Below are positions 44,101-59,100 of a DNA stretch of 64,000 bases, piece by piece (positions within the stretch are counted from its first letter, which is position 1; each line of letters starts with the position of its first letter). Under the pieces are notes generated by a model. That model was not told the DNA's origin. It saw only the letters and a program-made list of their open reading frames with translations, and searched no databases. The translations under genes and the position numbers were made by a program. Origin of the DNA: Corbicula japonica (Eukaryota > Mollusca > Bivalvia > Venerida > Cyrenidae); the NCBI GenBank assembly GCA_038501625.1, contig JAZAYU010000198.1, forward strand, positions 496,001 to 560,000, written 5' to 3'.

Positions 44101-47100
44101 TACATGCATGTCATTATATAGTTCTCAGCTAAGAGCTGTATATTACAACACTGAGGCTATTTCTGCGCCATCTAGTGGCAAACTTAAAGAGTACTTAACA
44201 GATTTCAATTTTGCTGTTTCTGCTTAAAAATATTATTTATGAGTGCAATATGTTTTAGATTTTCATGTCTTTTCAATCTCATTTTAACAAATGTATACAT
44301 TTATAAGAACTACTTATTTTCCCAAAATAAACATTGTGAATATGAAGTAGATATCTGCAAACTGTCAGCTAATAATGAGAAAGTGAGTGTACAGAATGAC
44401 AGCCTTGTAAATCATAACAAACAAAAGGATGAAGCATGTCAGTTAAAAAAGTTGTAACATAATACAGTTTAATTAACAGCAGTTTACCCCTGCTTAATCT
44501 GTCATCAATAATTGATAATACATGTATATTTATTTAGGTTAAATGCAGCGCTTACCATTGTGTGGCTAATTTAAATAATATGATAATAATTATATAAAAT
44601 ATAAATAAAAAACAACATAAAATTCAACTCTATGACAAGGTTGTAGACTAAGTTAACCCTAACTGCAAAATTGCAGGAATGCAATGATTTTCATGGGAAC
44701 GTTCTTTATTGATAAATTCAAGGACAGTAATTTTCACAAATCCTGTGTGCCACTTTATTTACCAGATGCATTTTAAATTAAGCTCTTTGCTATTGCAATT
44801 ATTTCATTTAACTTCAATGTTAAATTTCAGCATTCTCAGTGTTTGATACAACTTCTTAACTTTGTTCAAATTTTATAATATAAAAAAACAGGCACCTTTA
44901 TAAATGAGTTGTGTATGTGGTTGAGAGATTACACATTATTAAACTATGAATAAATTATGTGTCTGTTTCCCGCTATTTATATTAAATTATGTTTAAAGCG
45001 TAAAAGTTTTGTGTGGTGTTTGACTTCTCAGTTATTTGATTTTGATTACTTTTTTAGCCATCAGGGTTAGGCAGATTGGAACAAATATAAATATAACAAA
45101 ACTTAGACTTCTAATTTCATCTGTCAATCAGCCAACATCAGCAATCTCCGCTGTGCTACACGCTTGAATTAACAGTATCTAGACTCTTTTCTCTGGTATT
45201 TTGAAATATTTGCCGAGAAACTATATATAATGTAATAGACATTACATGTATATGTTCATGTTAAATTATATAAATTGTTTTGCTTCCTTTATCCTTTACT
45301 CATTAACCAGATATGCAGGTTTATGCAGCTCTGTGCCGTCTCATGTCTGATCTAAATATACACTGGTTGCTTCACAGTCAGAAATGACCTAATGAATTAA
45401 AAGCAAACAGTGAAGATCCAGATCAGTGCCCAAGGTTATAAAACTGAGCATGGAAACCAGTCTCAAATCTCAAGCATCTGATTGGCTGAAATGGCGACCA
45501 GTCGCCATTTCAGCCAATCAGATGCTTGAGATTTGAGACTGGTTTCCATGCTCAGCTTTATAACCTTCAACCCAGACTGCACCATTGTGGATCTACATTG
45601 TTCAGCCACAGGAGAACAGCCATATCATGGTGTAAAGGGTTAAAGCTGAATATGATGCCGTTTTCTTATTATTAAATAGTTGAGCAGTATCGTCAATCAT
45701 GCTGTCTCTGAACAACTCTTAATATAGTTGACAGTGTATGCCTCTATGTACTTTAATATGATAATATTTTGAATTTTGATAGGTAATAATAGGAGCTCAT
45801 ATTCATCGTGTATGCGCAACAAAGATAAGAAGCACCATTGAAAAGTTGTAGTGGTTTTCAATTTAATTTTAGTTTTGTAGATTTAATTCACAAGTGACAT
45901 AAATCATTTGTTTAGTGCCAAACAGTTATAACTACCTTCTTTATTGATATCCAGGTACAACTCTTTTGCACTTGACCCATGCAATTAAACACAGTTTATT
46001 GATTTGAGATGGTCATATTTATAGGAACGAAGAAGAAAGAGTAGCCACCTTTAAAGGTCAATGTAGGTTCAAGTACTGGACTCAGACATTCATTTAGTAT
46101 TGTTAAGTATTCTCTATGTATTTGTTTGCTACAGTTAACAGGTTAAATAAATATGTAGTTCGACCAAAACTGACCTTAAGGCTTAACTCTTTACTCCATA
46201 GATGGCTTTAATTAATGGATGAACAGTTTAGATCCATGCCATCTGATCAGGATCTAAACTCTTTGCTTTTAGATTCATTAGGTTGTGTCTGACCAGAAAT
46301 TGTAGATCCAGATATGTTGTCACAGATGAGCTGGCTGTTCTGAATCTAAACTGGACAACTATGTGATATAAGGCATAAAATAATGAAATAAAGCGTTAAC
46401 TAAGTTATGAATGGTTGTGTTATTGTAAGAGAAATGCTAATTAGATGAAAATGAGATATTTTATAAAATAAATGTTCGTTGATAAAATCTAAGTACTGTA
46501 TTGCAGTATGTAAACATGCTCTTAGATAAGAAAACATGTCATTTTTGTCATTGAAAACTTTCTTGTCATTTTAAAATACTTTACAACGGAGATGAAATTT
46601 GTTGTTTATGTAAATATAAAGCTCAAAATTTCACAACTGCTTTTGTACAGATACAAAATTACATTGATAATCTCCAGTAATTTATGAGCTAGCCAGTTTT
46701 GAAAAGCCTCCTCTTTTCTATTATAGCAAACATTCAGATTATAATAAGACATGTAAGTTAATAACTTTTTTGGGGGGTTGTCCCCCTAACTATAACAATT
46801 TACTCATAACAGTGCCCAAGATCATAAAACAAAATCTGGAGATCACTCTCAAATCAGCCAATCAGATCCTTGAGATTTGAGACTGATCTCAAAACTTAGT
46901 TTTATGATCTTGGGCCCTGGAAGTCACATTATTACAGTCAACCCTTTACTCTCTCTGAGACTCTCTCTATATTTATGCGGGTTTTTTTCCATATGTGAAC
47001 AGTGTAGATCTAGATCAACTGCCACATCAATACCATCTGATCAGGATCAACACTGTTCAATTTTTGGTCAGAAATGAAAGTTTCACTAAACTAAATCAAT

Positions 47101-50100
47101 ATGTAAAAACATTCGTGTGAGGCAGGCAGATGTATGCAGTAAAAATCAACCGATTGAATAAATCAACAACAAAAAATAAAATTATCTTGTTTTAATTGCC
47201 TCCTCTGGCAAGTTTGATGTTGTAGTTAAACTTTTTATAGCTGTAATATTTTTGCCATGTGTGCCAGCAATCTGTTTACAAACTAAGTAAGATAAATATA
47301 AAATGTTTTTGGGGTATGTGGATTTTGTTGTTTTTCATTGATAAGTATATACAATCTTGGGTTTAGTTTCTATGATGATAACCAGAGCTTGAGTAGACTC
47401 CTCCTGTGCCCAAGGTTATAAAACTGAGCATGGAAACCAGTCTCAAATCTCAGTATATCGCTATAACTTAAACATGGTACACTTGTTCACCGTGTTGTAA
47501 GTGTGTATTCCAAGATCCGTTACTCATACTTTCATCATTTAGGTCAAATGATGGTTCGTTTTCTGTTAACTACTTTGAAACTGTATTCACTTGTTCACAC
47601 CGTTCAACCCGATAAGGTGAATGCCGTGGATAAGCCGACGACAGTTGCTTGTGTACATGAACGTTTTTCGGCGAAAGTCAGTATTGGCCTGATTTTTACA
47701 TTTTCCCCGCAATATCATAGCAGAAAAAAATATACATATTGATCTAATTCGCTTTCTCTAGAAAGATATTTACTTTTAAACTTGGTACGTCGTGGTGATT
47801 TTGGTAAACGGTGTGTTGTTTACAGTCTTATTCTGGTTGTTGTACTAAGTACTGCAACTCTACTTGCTTTTTGATCAAATAAAATAATGACCCATTTTTC
47901 AATTTTTGGATTTTAAGTGAAAGCTAGAAATAGAAGGAATAACTGATTTCCAAAAAAGAACTTTGTGTGTGTCTGGAAATCTGCTGAGGACTGTCAAATT
48001 CTGTCAGTTTAGCTGAATGACACATTTAAACATTTAAAGGGTTGATAGGCAAATTTATGACATAACATTGATAAGTTATTACTTCAAAAATCATAGTTTG
48101 TTGACCCTGGTATACAGATTGATCAGACAGTCACGCTGCAAGCACTGTGAATCATTTCCTTTTTGCTAGGTTATCTTTTATCATAATTTATTTTGATAAC
48201 TTGTCATTTTTAACCAAGATAGAACAGAAGATGTTAAAGGTAATGTAATCAGATTGTGAAATTCAGGAGCAATCTGATTTTCTAAAAAATAAACTCAAAA
48301 GTTTATGCAGATACAAACTGAAAGGTTTTCTGTACCACCAACTAAATGACCATGCAGGTAGAAACTAAAGGTCATCTGTAGCAACAACTAAAGATCCATG
48401 CAGGTACTGACGGAGTGTCTTTCTTCATTGCTTATTAATAGCCCATGTAGTTATTAAAAAAAATTCTGTACCAACTAAAACTCTGTGCTGGTACAAATTA
48501 AACGTCTTTTTGTACCACCATCTAAAAGTTCCTGAAAGTACATAATGCCTTTTTGCCATCTCAGCCAATCAGATCCTTGAGATTTGAGACTTGTTTCCAT
48601 GCTCAGATTTATAACCTTGGGCATAGGTCTATTCTAATTGCAAATGTGAAAAATGCTGTGCTTACAACTTTGGTTTACTTACCATTTAGCTGCTTTTCTA
48701 TTAGCCCAACTTAAATTGTGTGCAACAATGGCTTTTCTATCTATAGGAAGGTCACTCTTCAGAGTCTGTTCTTGCAGTGGAATTATTGAGACTACTTTTC
48801 CATGAGATTGTTTTCATTTTAAGATGAATATTTAACCCATTCCTGGATATATACGCATTTTTACGCATGTGCGACCAGTGTAGATCCAGATCAGCCGGCA
48901 CATCCGTGCCGTCTGATCAGGATCTGCACTGGTCGCATTTTGGTCAGAAATAACCTAATGAATCAAAATGCGAACAGTTTAGATCCTGATCAGACGGCAC
49001 GGATGTGCTGGCTGATCTGGATCTAAACTGTTCGCCCTAGCAATAAAGGTGTGTCTGTACGGGAATGGGTTAATAATATGTTTTGTTGCAGTAGTCAAAA
49101 GATAACCTAAACCCAATTTATATTAGATTCAAATGATAACATAATGTTTGGTAAACATTAGAAATCCTTGGGGTTGATGTACGCCGTCAAGTTCAAATTG
49201 AAAATGTTAAGTTTGGATTAAAATCGGTTCACAAACCAGGGGTAACTCTGAGACACAGCTCCTGACTTGCTCATACTGCATAATGCGTCTCATGAGCCAA
49301 GCCCGTTTACTCACCATATTTTGGTAAAGTGTATTCGGAGGTTGGTTTATTCCTTTCATTCACCCTGTTCCCAAATAAAGCTAAATCTGGAGACCAGTCT
49401 CAAATCTCAAGCATCTGATTGGCTGAAATGGTGACCAGTCTTCATTCTAAATCATTCTAAATTTTGTGATCTTAATGCTGAAAGATAAGCTTGCAGTCAC
49501 TGTTGTTGTTGTTGTTTTTTTTGGAAGATTGAGTTACCACACATATATTTTAATACAGAATTTCCAAATTTATTAGCAGTAGTGTGAGAGCTCATTAATG
49601 TTCCATTAAACTAGTTAAAGGCCCAATAAACTTGTCAAAACGTTTTTTTTCATTGTGAAAATTAATTAACCACGTTGACCCTTTTCAAAACAAAGTATAA
49701 ATGACCAAATATTTATGTTCTCAAACAATCCCCAATCATTGAGACCCGGTCCGAATTAAAACGTCACAGTATTTTTGTGGCCCACAAAATTACTAACCAA
49801 TGTTTACAATCAATTGGCAAAAAGTTATCGTTTTTTTCCATACGTGGGCCGTAAGAACGCAGAACGCGGTGACGTCATTCACATAAAAGTTGTAAACATA
49901 AAATTATTTCATCAGTCAGATGGAATGTTCAATCGAAACGGAAAAATAGAGATTCTTTAAGTTTTAACTTCATTATAAGGTAAACAAAGAAAGATGTAAA
50001 TGTTATATGACCCATCCCGGTAACGGCTTTTAGTGGGGTATACGTCATCAATTTATGCACTTCTGCATAATTAGCGACCATCGCCTGCCGAGAGTTGCCG

Positions 50101-53100
50101 AAAATCAGCTCGGAAAGATTCGCTGTTTGTTTTGTAAACAAGATAAATGATCAGCAAAACATGCTGCAGATCAATAAGATAATACCCTTTTCTTATTGAA
50201 AGGTTTTTTTTGTGTTACTTTGCATACAGGTGAAATCTAAAATGTTTAGGTTAATAAAAAATATGCTGTTTGACAAGTTTATTGGGCCTTTAAGAAGTTC
50301 TCAAGTGTATCTATGCATCTTTTAATTGCTAATGAATAAATTAAGTCAGTCTAAAAGGATGTTAGCGAATGTGAAATTTATGTTTTTGTCAGATTTTCCT
50401 GGTTCAAGGAAAGTAAATGAATCATATTTTCATACATTTGGACTCATTATCAGACTAGCATAGCACTTTGTCATAAATGTGCAAAAAATACAAGCCCTGC
50501 CAATCAGTTTAGCTTCTTTGATATCAAGGTTTGATGCTTTACATTCATCTGTATTAGCCATTAATCAAACTTAAATCCAAACAAACTTTCTTCTAATGAT
50601 TCCCTCACTTGAACAGTTTAGAAAATGCAACCGCTGTTACTGACCCCCTCCCCACCTCACTGATGAGATCCCCGTTCCCAACCACTTCTGTTTTAGCTGA
50701 ACTGAAGAGTAGAAGAAACCATAGTGTTGATAAGTAATTTGGTAAATATTAGCATATATATGCATGTCTTGTAAAAAGTCTTCCCGTACTTCACTGCAGT
50801 ATACCCTTGATGGTAAATTGCTGATTTCAAACCATGCAGAATGTCAGTTATTGTGGGTGGCAGTATATAGGCATACTTGAACGAATTATTCTTTTGGGGA
50901 GATTTTTCAGGTTCTCTGATAACATACATTTTTACTGACAACTGTTATGGTAATTTTAATATATCTTAAACCACTTTTGCTATAACATGGGTGGATGCTT
51001 ATTTTAAAATTTTGAATATTCTGCCACATGTTTTGAGGAAACCTACCTCAAAAAGATGTTTTATGTGTGACCCCTTTTATTTCTTTTGTTGAGTATATTA
51101 TTAATGCCCTTAACAGTTATGTGTTACAAGTTTTTAAGAGCTACCTGGACTTTGCGAAGCAGTAAAATAGGTCACATCTGAAACTGATTATATTATTTAG
51201 TTTTTACAACAAAATTGTTAACAGAAAATTTTTTACATGTATGACATTCATTTATTAATGGCTTATTTTTAAAAATTATTTTCTTTGAGTGTAGAGATTT
51301 AAAAACAAAATTGAAAATTATATATTCTGCTGATTGAAACATATAATATAAAATTAGTAAGACTGTCACAACTTCAACTTTAAAAACATTCACTAATATA
51401 TTGACTTTATAAGAATATAACATCAAACATACTTTTTTACATATCTTCTACAGTTTAAAATATAAATTTTTATATTTGAAATTACTGAATATGTTTTGAT
51501 TTTCTTGATACGTGATGAGGCAACTTTAAGTGTTAAGCCAAAATGGAGTCACAGTCTCGGACAAGTAATGGGACAGATTGGCCCACTTATAATGTTGACT
51601 TCCTTATTGTTTTAAGTTCATTTTACTTGAAGTCAACCTAGTTCTAGTCATGACACTTTACAATGATTTTTATGCCCCAACTCTGAAAGATGGAGGCATA
51701 TAGGTTTGTCCGTGTCCATCCTAAACTTGTGTCACGTATAACTCAAAAAGTATGAAAGCTACAATCATGAAACTTTACAGCTATGTTAATCATCATGTGA
51801 AGTTGTGCACCTGGGTTTTGTTTCTTGCCATACTCATTAAAACCAGTTATGTTTCAGTATAATGCATTCAGCATGTAATCTTGTGTCACACATAACTCAA
51901 AAAGTGTGAGAGCCACAACCATGAAACTTCAGGAAACTTGGAAAAATCCAGGAACATAAGTTCCTTGGAAAAATCCAGGAACATATTGAGTACCTAATGG
52001 AAAAATCCAGGAACATATTGAGTACCTAATGGAAAAATCCAGGAACATAAGTTCCTTGGAAAAATCCAGGAACATAAGTACCTTGAAAAAATCCAGGAAC
52101 ATAAGTTCCTTGGAAAAATCCAGGAACATAAGTTCCTTGGAAAAATCCAGGAACATAAGTTCCTTGGAAAAATCCAGGAACATAAGTACCTTGGAAAAAT
52201 CCAGGAACATAAGTTCCTTGGAAAAATCCAGGAACATAAGTACCTTGGAAAAAAATCAAGGAACATAAGTACCTGAAAATTATAAATGAAATCACACAGT
52301 AAACCTGCGCCCAAAATTTTAAAACTAAGATTGGAGACAAGTCTCAAATCTCAAGCATCTTATTGGCTGAAATGGTGACTGATTGCCATTTCAGCCAATC
52401 AGATGCTTGAGATTAGAGACTTGTCTCCCATGTCAGTTTTATGATCTTGGGACCTTTTTTTAACACTTGTTTATAGTTTTACAATTTATGACCATTTTGC
52501 TGAAAATCAACTCTAATATCAACCTTGAAATTTTCAGGTTTTACATTGTAAACACATTAAAGTGGTAGTTTAGAAGGCAGATCAAGATCAGATCAAGTTT
52601 TGATAATTAATCAATCTTGCACATAAAGTGAAATAACAAGTCTCTCAAGTATGCCAATCCTTTTATCCTGCTCATTTTTTTTTAACCGGTACCTCACTGA
52701 ACAATGAGGGCGAAATATTCCAAGCTTGCAAGATTCATTCATTAAAAATGGAACAAAATACTACCCGGTCTAGATCTAGACTAAAGAGGCTAGACAAAAA
52801 GTCTGTTAAATATTAAACTGACCCTGTTCGTTTCTGGCCAGTCTGGATTTAGAACGGTTGTCTTCTTGGGTTGTTAGTGTTCAGTTTAACTGTAAAGTGG
52901 ATACTGATTGCCATATAGGCTGGTCTGGGTGCAGACTGTTTTATCATAACAATTGGGTGGTCTGGGTGAAAACAGGTTTCATACCAACTTACCTTGATGC
53001 CAACTGTTGATCATGACAATTAACTATTATTTATCTCAAGGGGCAGTTTCTTTTTGCTGGGAGAGGGAAGGCACACATTTTGTGAAACCTCTTGCATATC

Positions 53101-56100
53101 AACTGCACAGCTTTTACATTCCCTAATTTTTAGCCAGTTTTGGAGCTTTTTTGTATGAAATTACACTATAACGATAAAACCAACCGTTTATTGACATCAA
53201 ACAAGTCTAGATGTAGAATGGTTGCCATAACAACTGTCAGGTCTGGTAAAAATTATTTTATGAAAAGTGGATGTCATGAAAACTTGCATGCCAGAGTGAA
53301 GACTAGTTGTCATACCAGCTAGTTTTATAAGGGCCCAAGGTCATAAAACTAAATATGGAGACCAAATGGCAATCAGTTGTCATTATAGCCAATCAGATAC
53401 TTGAGATTTGAGACTGATCTCCAATCTTAGTGTTATGATCTTAGGTCCAGGGACCAAGACCAAGTTGGAGATCAGTCTCAAATCTCAAGCATCTGATGGG
53501 CTGAAATGGTGACCAGTCACCACTTCAGCTAATCAGATAGTTGAGATTTGAGACTGATCTCCTGCTTTAGTTTTATGATCTTGGGCCCAGGTCAACTTAA
53601 GAACAAATTTAGAAAACAGATTCAACGTTGGCTTATATTACAATGATACAAGAAAATTTTTATCTTTAAAAAGATAAATGATATTGCTAAAAACGCAATT
53701 CACAATGGATAAGGTAAATATTTTGTGGTGATGGATTTTTTGGAAATAAAAACAATGATAGGTGTGTTACAAAGTGACAATTACCTATTTGTAATATCTA
53801 ATTATCAACCAACAAATCTGGTAATGTTTGGGTACATCCAGACATGGGACGAATTAAATTTTAATGCTTATGCATTAATATTTTTTCAAGTATTAAATGC
53901 AAGATAATGATTACCTGTAATCTATGTTCTTTTATTTGTTTGTTTGTATTCACTTTTGTATTTTCGTTTATACATCTGCCATTGTTAAGGGCAAGAAGCA
54001 ATATTGTTTATGCCTAATAAAATATTGAACTTGAACTTGATTACTGCAATAAATCTAGCATTATTTTAACAGTAATTTAATGCATTATCTATGCCAAAAT
54101 ACTGCAAATGCATAGCATTGTTTGGCACTATTTGGATTTTGTTCACTATAATTAATTTGACTATTTTCTATCAGTAGAAAAGTTGTCCAGCCTGATTGTT
54201 AAAGACTAGCTGGCAGTGTTTGAACTATTGATGTTTGTCAAGTGCAACAGTGACTTATGCTGATCCATAGCCGATTGATAATTTCCACTGTAAACTTGAA
54301 TTTTTGTGGAAAGTGATTACTTTAAATTGTAAATATATAAACATTTGACTTAAAATAGAAGTCATTAAAGCAGTTGTCATCTGGTCAATTTGAAAAAAAA
54401 GCTTTATTGAATGCATAACTTTCTGAAATAATTCTCAGCATGACATTGTAGAAGTTGGGTTTTAAAATTATTTCACAGAAATAATCACCATAATGAGACG
54501 ATGTGTCGTGCATAACATTTTGATCGCTACCTTGAAGGTCAAGGTCACAGCATGACCTTATAGCAAAATTGTGTCGGGCCCATGGCTTTGTTATTTGAAG
54601 TTGGATTTTAAAAGTATTTCGCAGAAATGATCATCAAAATTAAACAATTTGTCACACGCAACATTTGTATCGCAACCTTGAAGGTCACGGTTACAGCATG
54701 ACCTTATTGCAAAGTCCTGTCTGGCCCATAATTTTGTTATTTGAAGTTGGATTTTAATATTATTTCACAGAAATGATCATTATAGTGAGATGACATGTTG
54801 CGCTCAACAATTTGGTCGCTACCTTGAAGGTTAAGTTCACAACATGACCTTGAAGCAAAATCGTGTCCTGTGCATAACTCTTTTATTTATAGTTGGATTA
54901 GAAAATTATTTCACAGAAATGGTCACCATATCGAGGTAAAAGGTCACGCAACATTTGGGTCGCTACCTGGAAGGTCAAGGTCACAGCTTGACCTTGAAGC
55001 AAAATCGTGTCTAGTCCATAATATTGTTATTTATACTTGGATTTTAAAATTTTACAAAAATAAACTCTATATTGAGACAACATGTCGCACACACTTTTTG
55101 GATTGCTACCTTGAACAGTGGCGTAGCTACTATAAGGCCATGTAGGCCCGGGCCTACAAGTTAGACCAGAAAATGACATTTTCAAAAGTCCCAAAAATAC
55201 AATAAAAACAGGAGTGGGATGGTAGCGGGTTCAAGTCTTTTGGTCGAATAAATTTTGTCTTTTGTGTTGGGATGCTTTCTGTGGAAAATGATAAATTTTT
55301 GTTTTGATAATTATCCTTGAAAATATGTTGGAACATGCATTTCGCTTTTCTTAAATTTCAACTTAATTTCCTGTTGAAGGTCAAGTTCTTAACATGACCT
55401 TGAAGCAATATCATGTCCGGTCCATAACTTCATTATTTATTTCTTGTTATATGTTATGTTTATTTTTTTCCAGTTGTCAACTCTAAAAGTATACAAGGCA
55501 CAGAATTGAAAATTGGATAGATTTTGGTAGAACGATGCACAACTTTTGAATGATTTTCTTTTTTGTTATTGTTTTTGCCCAAAGTATAATTTTATAACTA
55601 TAACAGAGACCTACACACATACAGATACAGGGGCATTGTCATCGACCAGCATATACTTCGGGGAGCATCCATCATTTCTAATGATATCTTGTTAATTAAA
55701 TGTATTACTTTTAAAAGTCAGGGTTGTTTTTCAGCTAACAAGCTTACACAACAAAACACTGTTCAACTTACTGTTGTTGTTTTTTATGTTATTTCAGATT
55801 ATCCAGGCAGTAGAGCGCGGGTGGCTATCATAAATGGCACATTACAGGGTAAAGTGGTGCTGCCAGGGGACACAACTTATCATATTGTGCCAAACACATG
55901 GTTGTTCAAGGAGTTACCTCCCTTCCATACTGTGATATATGCAGAAAAGGACTACGTATGGTGAGAATTTTTTATTCAATTTTCACTAATGTAGTCATGA
56001 TGTATTTTCACTAAATCTATTGCTAGCAGGTAGCTTTTGATGAAAATGTGTATTCTTGAGGTATCATTTTGCTTGCGTTAAATTTAACACAGAAACAGTA

Positions 56101-59100
56101 ATTTACCATTTGGCAGAGGCATAAAGCTGCAAAATTTTTATATCTATATACAACAATACATGGTTAAAAAATTTCTGAGGGTTTCCATTCAGGCATTGGC
56201 ATATTAAAAGTGCCTTTTCCATTGGTTGTAGCCGGTGTCTGTCAAAGCTTCCATAACAAATCTGGCGTCCGAAGCATATCTTAATAACCCCTCAAGGGAT
56301 TTCAACCAAACTTCACACAGGTGTTCACCATAACCCTTTCCTTGATATATACACATTTTTATGCATGTGCGACCAGTGTAGATCCAGATCAGGATCTGCA
56401 CTGGTCGCATTTTGGTCAGAAATAACCTAATGAATAAAAAAGCGAACAGTTTAGATCCTGATCAGACGCCACGGATGTGCCAGCTGATCTGGATCTAAAC
56501 TGTTAGCCCTAGCAATAAAGGTGGATCTGTACAGGAAAGGGTTAATAAGGCAGAGTGTGGTGTTTTAGAGCCTAATTCAGACGTCACACTGAGGGTTTCA
56601 AGGTCACAATATGACAAAAATCTCTAGTTTCTGTAGCATAGTTTAGCAACTAATGTAGATACTTCATCCAAACTGCGCAAAAATATCTACTCAGTTAGAT
56701 GGATTTTAGCATCCAAAAGTCAAAGTCCATCCTCAAAAGGTCAAGGTCACACATTTCATTTAAGGTTAAAATATTTTTTTAAAATTTGTTTGCAGAGCAT
56801 AACTTTTCAACTCACTTGGTCCAATGTGATGTCCAAAAGCTATGAACAATGGAGGGCTTGGGGTTCAAAAGGGTTCTAAGGAACAATTAGACCAAGGAAG
56901 ACTTGTTTGTGACCACAGCACTATGATTTGACATTTAAAGCTTGTTTACTTTGAAAAAAACTCAAATATACAATAGTGAATACTTTGTTGTTGATATTAC
57001 AGGAATCATACGTATCCATCTGAACCGCCAGAAGAGCTACAGGTAATGTGATGCTTATAGAAATCTTCTCCAAAATATCCAGTAGCAAGCATAAACCACT
57101 TAGTTGTCAGTTAAAAGAAAGTGTCAAGAAATTTTTTACTAACTCTTTTGTCAGCTATAGCTTTGGTGACACACTTTGAGTTAAAATTCTTCTGCCCATT
57201 TCCTGTTCCCATTTGAAGCTTGTTCTGTTCCCAATCAACACTTATTCTGTCTGTTCCTAATTGACACTTGTTCTGTCTCTTCCCGATCAACACTTGTTCT
57301 GTCTATTTCAGATGACACTTGTTCTGTCTGTTCCCAACTGACATTTGTTTTGCCTGTTCCCAAGTGACATTTGTTCTGTCTGTTCCCAACTGACATTTGT
57401 TCTGTCTGTTCCCAGCTTACATTTGTTTTGTCTGTTCCCAACTGACATTTGTTCTGTCTGTTCCCAGCTTACATTTGTTTTGCCTGTTTCCAAGTGACAT
57501 TTGTTCTGTCTGTTCCCAGCTTACATTTGTTTTGTCTGTTCCCAACTGACATTAGTTCTCTCTGTTCCCAACTGACATGTGTTCTGTCTGTTCCCAACTG
57601 ACATTTGTTCTCTGTTTCCCACTGACACTTGTTCTGTCTGTTCCCAATTGACATTTGTTCTGTTCCTAATTGAAATTTGTTCTCTCTGTTTCTTACTTAC
57701 ATGTGTTCTGTCCATTCCCAACTGACACTTGTTCTGTCTGTCTGTCTGTTCCTGACATTGTTCTTTCTGTTCACAACTGACACTTGTTCTTTAAGTTTTT
57801 TTGCAATAGACACAAAGTTTAGAAACAATAAAGGCCTAAGATCATTAAACTGAGATAAGAGACCAAATTCCAGACACTGGATTTTGATTGGTCAGTTTGA
57901 ATATGAGCTCAAGTTTAGTCAATCATGTGTTGTAGATTCCTTTACTCTTTTGATACCACTTTTATTGCTTAGGAAAAAGGGTAGATTCTGATCAGGTAGC
58001 ACATCTGTGCCATCTGATCAGGATCTACAATTAATAAGATTACCGGTATTTCTGACCAAGAAGTGCCCAGTATACATCCTGATCAGACATCACATATTAA
58101 CTGGCTGAGCTGCAGTATACATCCTGATCAGACATCACATATTAACTGGCTGAGCTGCAGTATACATCCTGATCAGACATCACATATTAACTGGCTGAGC
58201 TGCAGTATACATCCTGATCAGACATCACATATTAACTGGCTGAGCTGGATCTGCACTGTTTCCATATTCGATCAAATCCATATAATATTATATGGAGTAA
58301 ATGGTAAAATATTTGTAGAAATGGAGTGGAGAGATCTGGAGTCATTGATTAAAGTTCTTGGGCCCAGTACCACACATTAAATGTTCATTAAGCATTACAG
58401 AAATTTTAACTTTAGAATGAGTGTATATCCCTTCTAGATGGAAGGTCAAGGTTAAACCATAAAATCACAAACATAAGCTTGTCTGCAGTCTGGGTCACAA
58501 TAAAAATTTTAATAAATGGGTATATTAAATCAACAAATAACAATTTTACACAAAGAGCAGTCTTTAATGTAACAAACTTTACATTTTACAAGCTAGTGAT
58601 TCAATTATTTACCGACAAGAGCTAGTCTTATTATCTGCACATGTTGAAAAGTAATACTTTTGAAATGTATCTAGTATAAATGTACCATTTAGTGCAACTG
58701 CAGATTAAAATGATTTATTTTCCATTATACTTGACATATCTTATCAATGTTTTTAAATTTTGGATTCTCCGCGATATTTCAAGGGCAGTAACCTTAACCA
58801 TTTACTTCATATATTACAGGCTTATTGCATGTGAAAACACTGTAGATCTTGATCAGCCAGCAAATCTGTGCCTTCCGATAGGGATGTACACTGTTCACTT
58901 CTTAGTTGGAAATAAAGTAATTAACCCTTTCCTCCATAGACACTTCTTTATTGCATGGGCGAAAAGTGTAGATCCAGATCAGGCACATCCATGCCGTCTG
59001 ATCAGGTTCTGCACTGTTTGCTGAATGATTCATTAGGTTATTTCTGACCAAAATGCGACCAGTTTAGATCCTGATCAGACAGCTGATCTGGATCTACACT

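Noticed and set aside
51929..52347. Repetitive proteins with FLDFSKEL or GTYVPGFFQ units
   Set aside because: Alternative frames of one 27-bp array.
57111..57721. Overlapping minus-strand frames rich in NRQNKCQLGTD
   Set aside because: Translation of the 26-bp minisatellite in successive frames.
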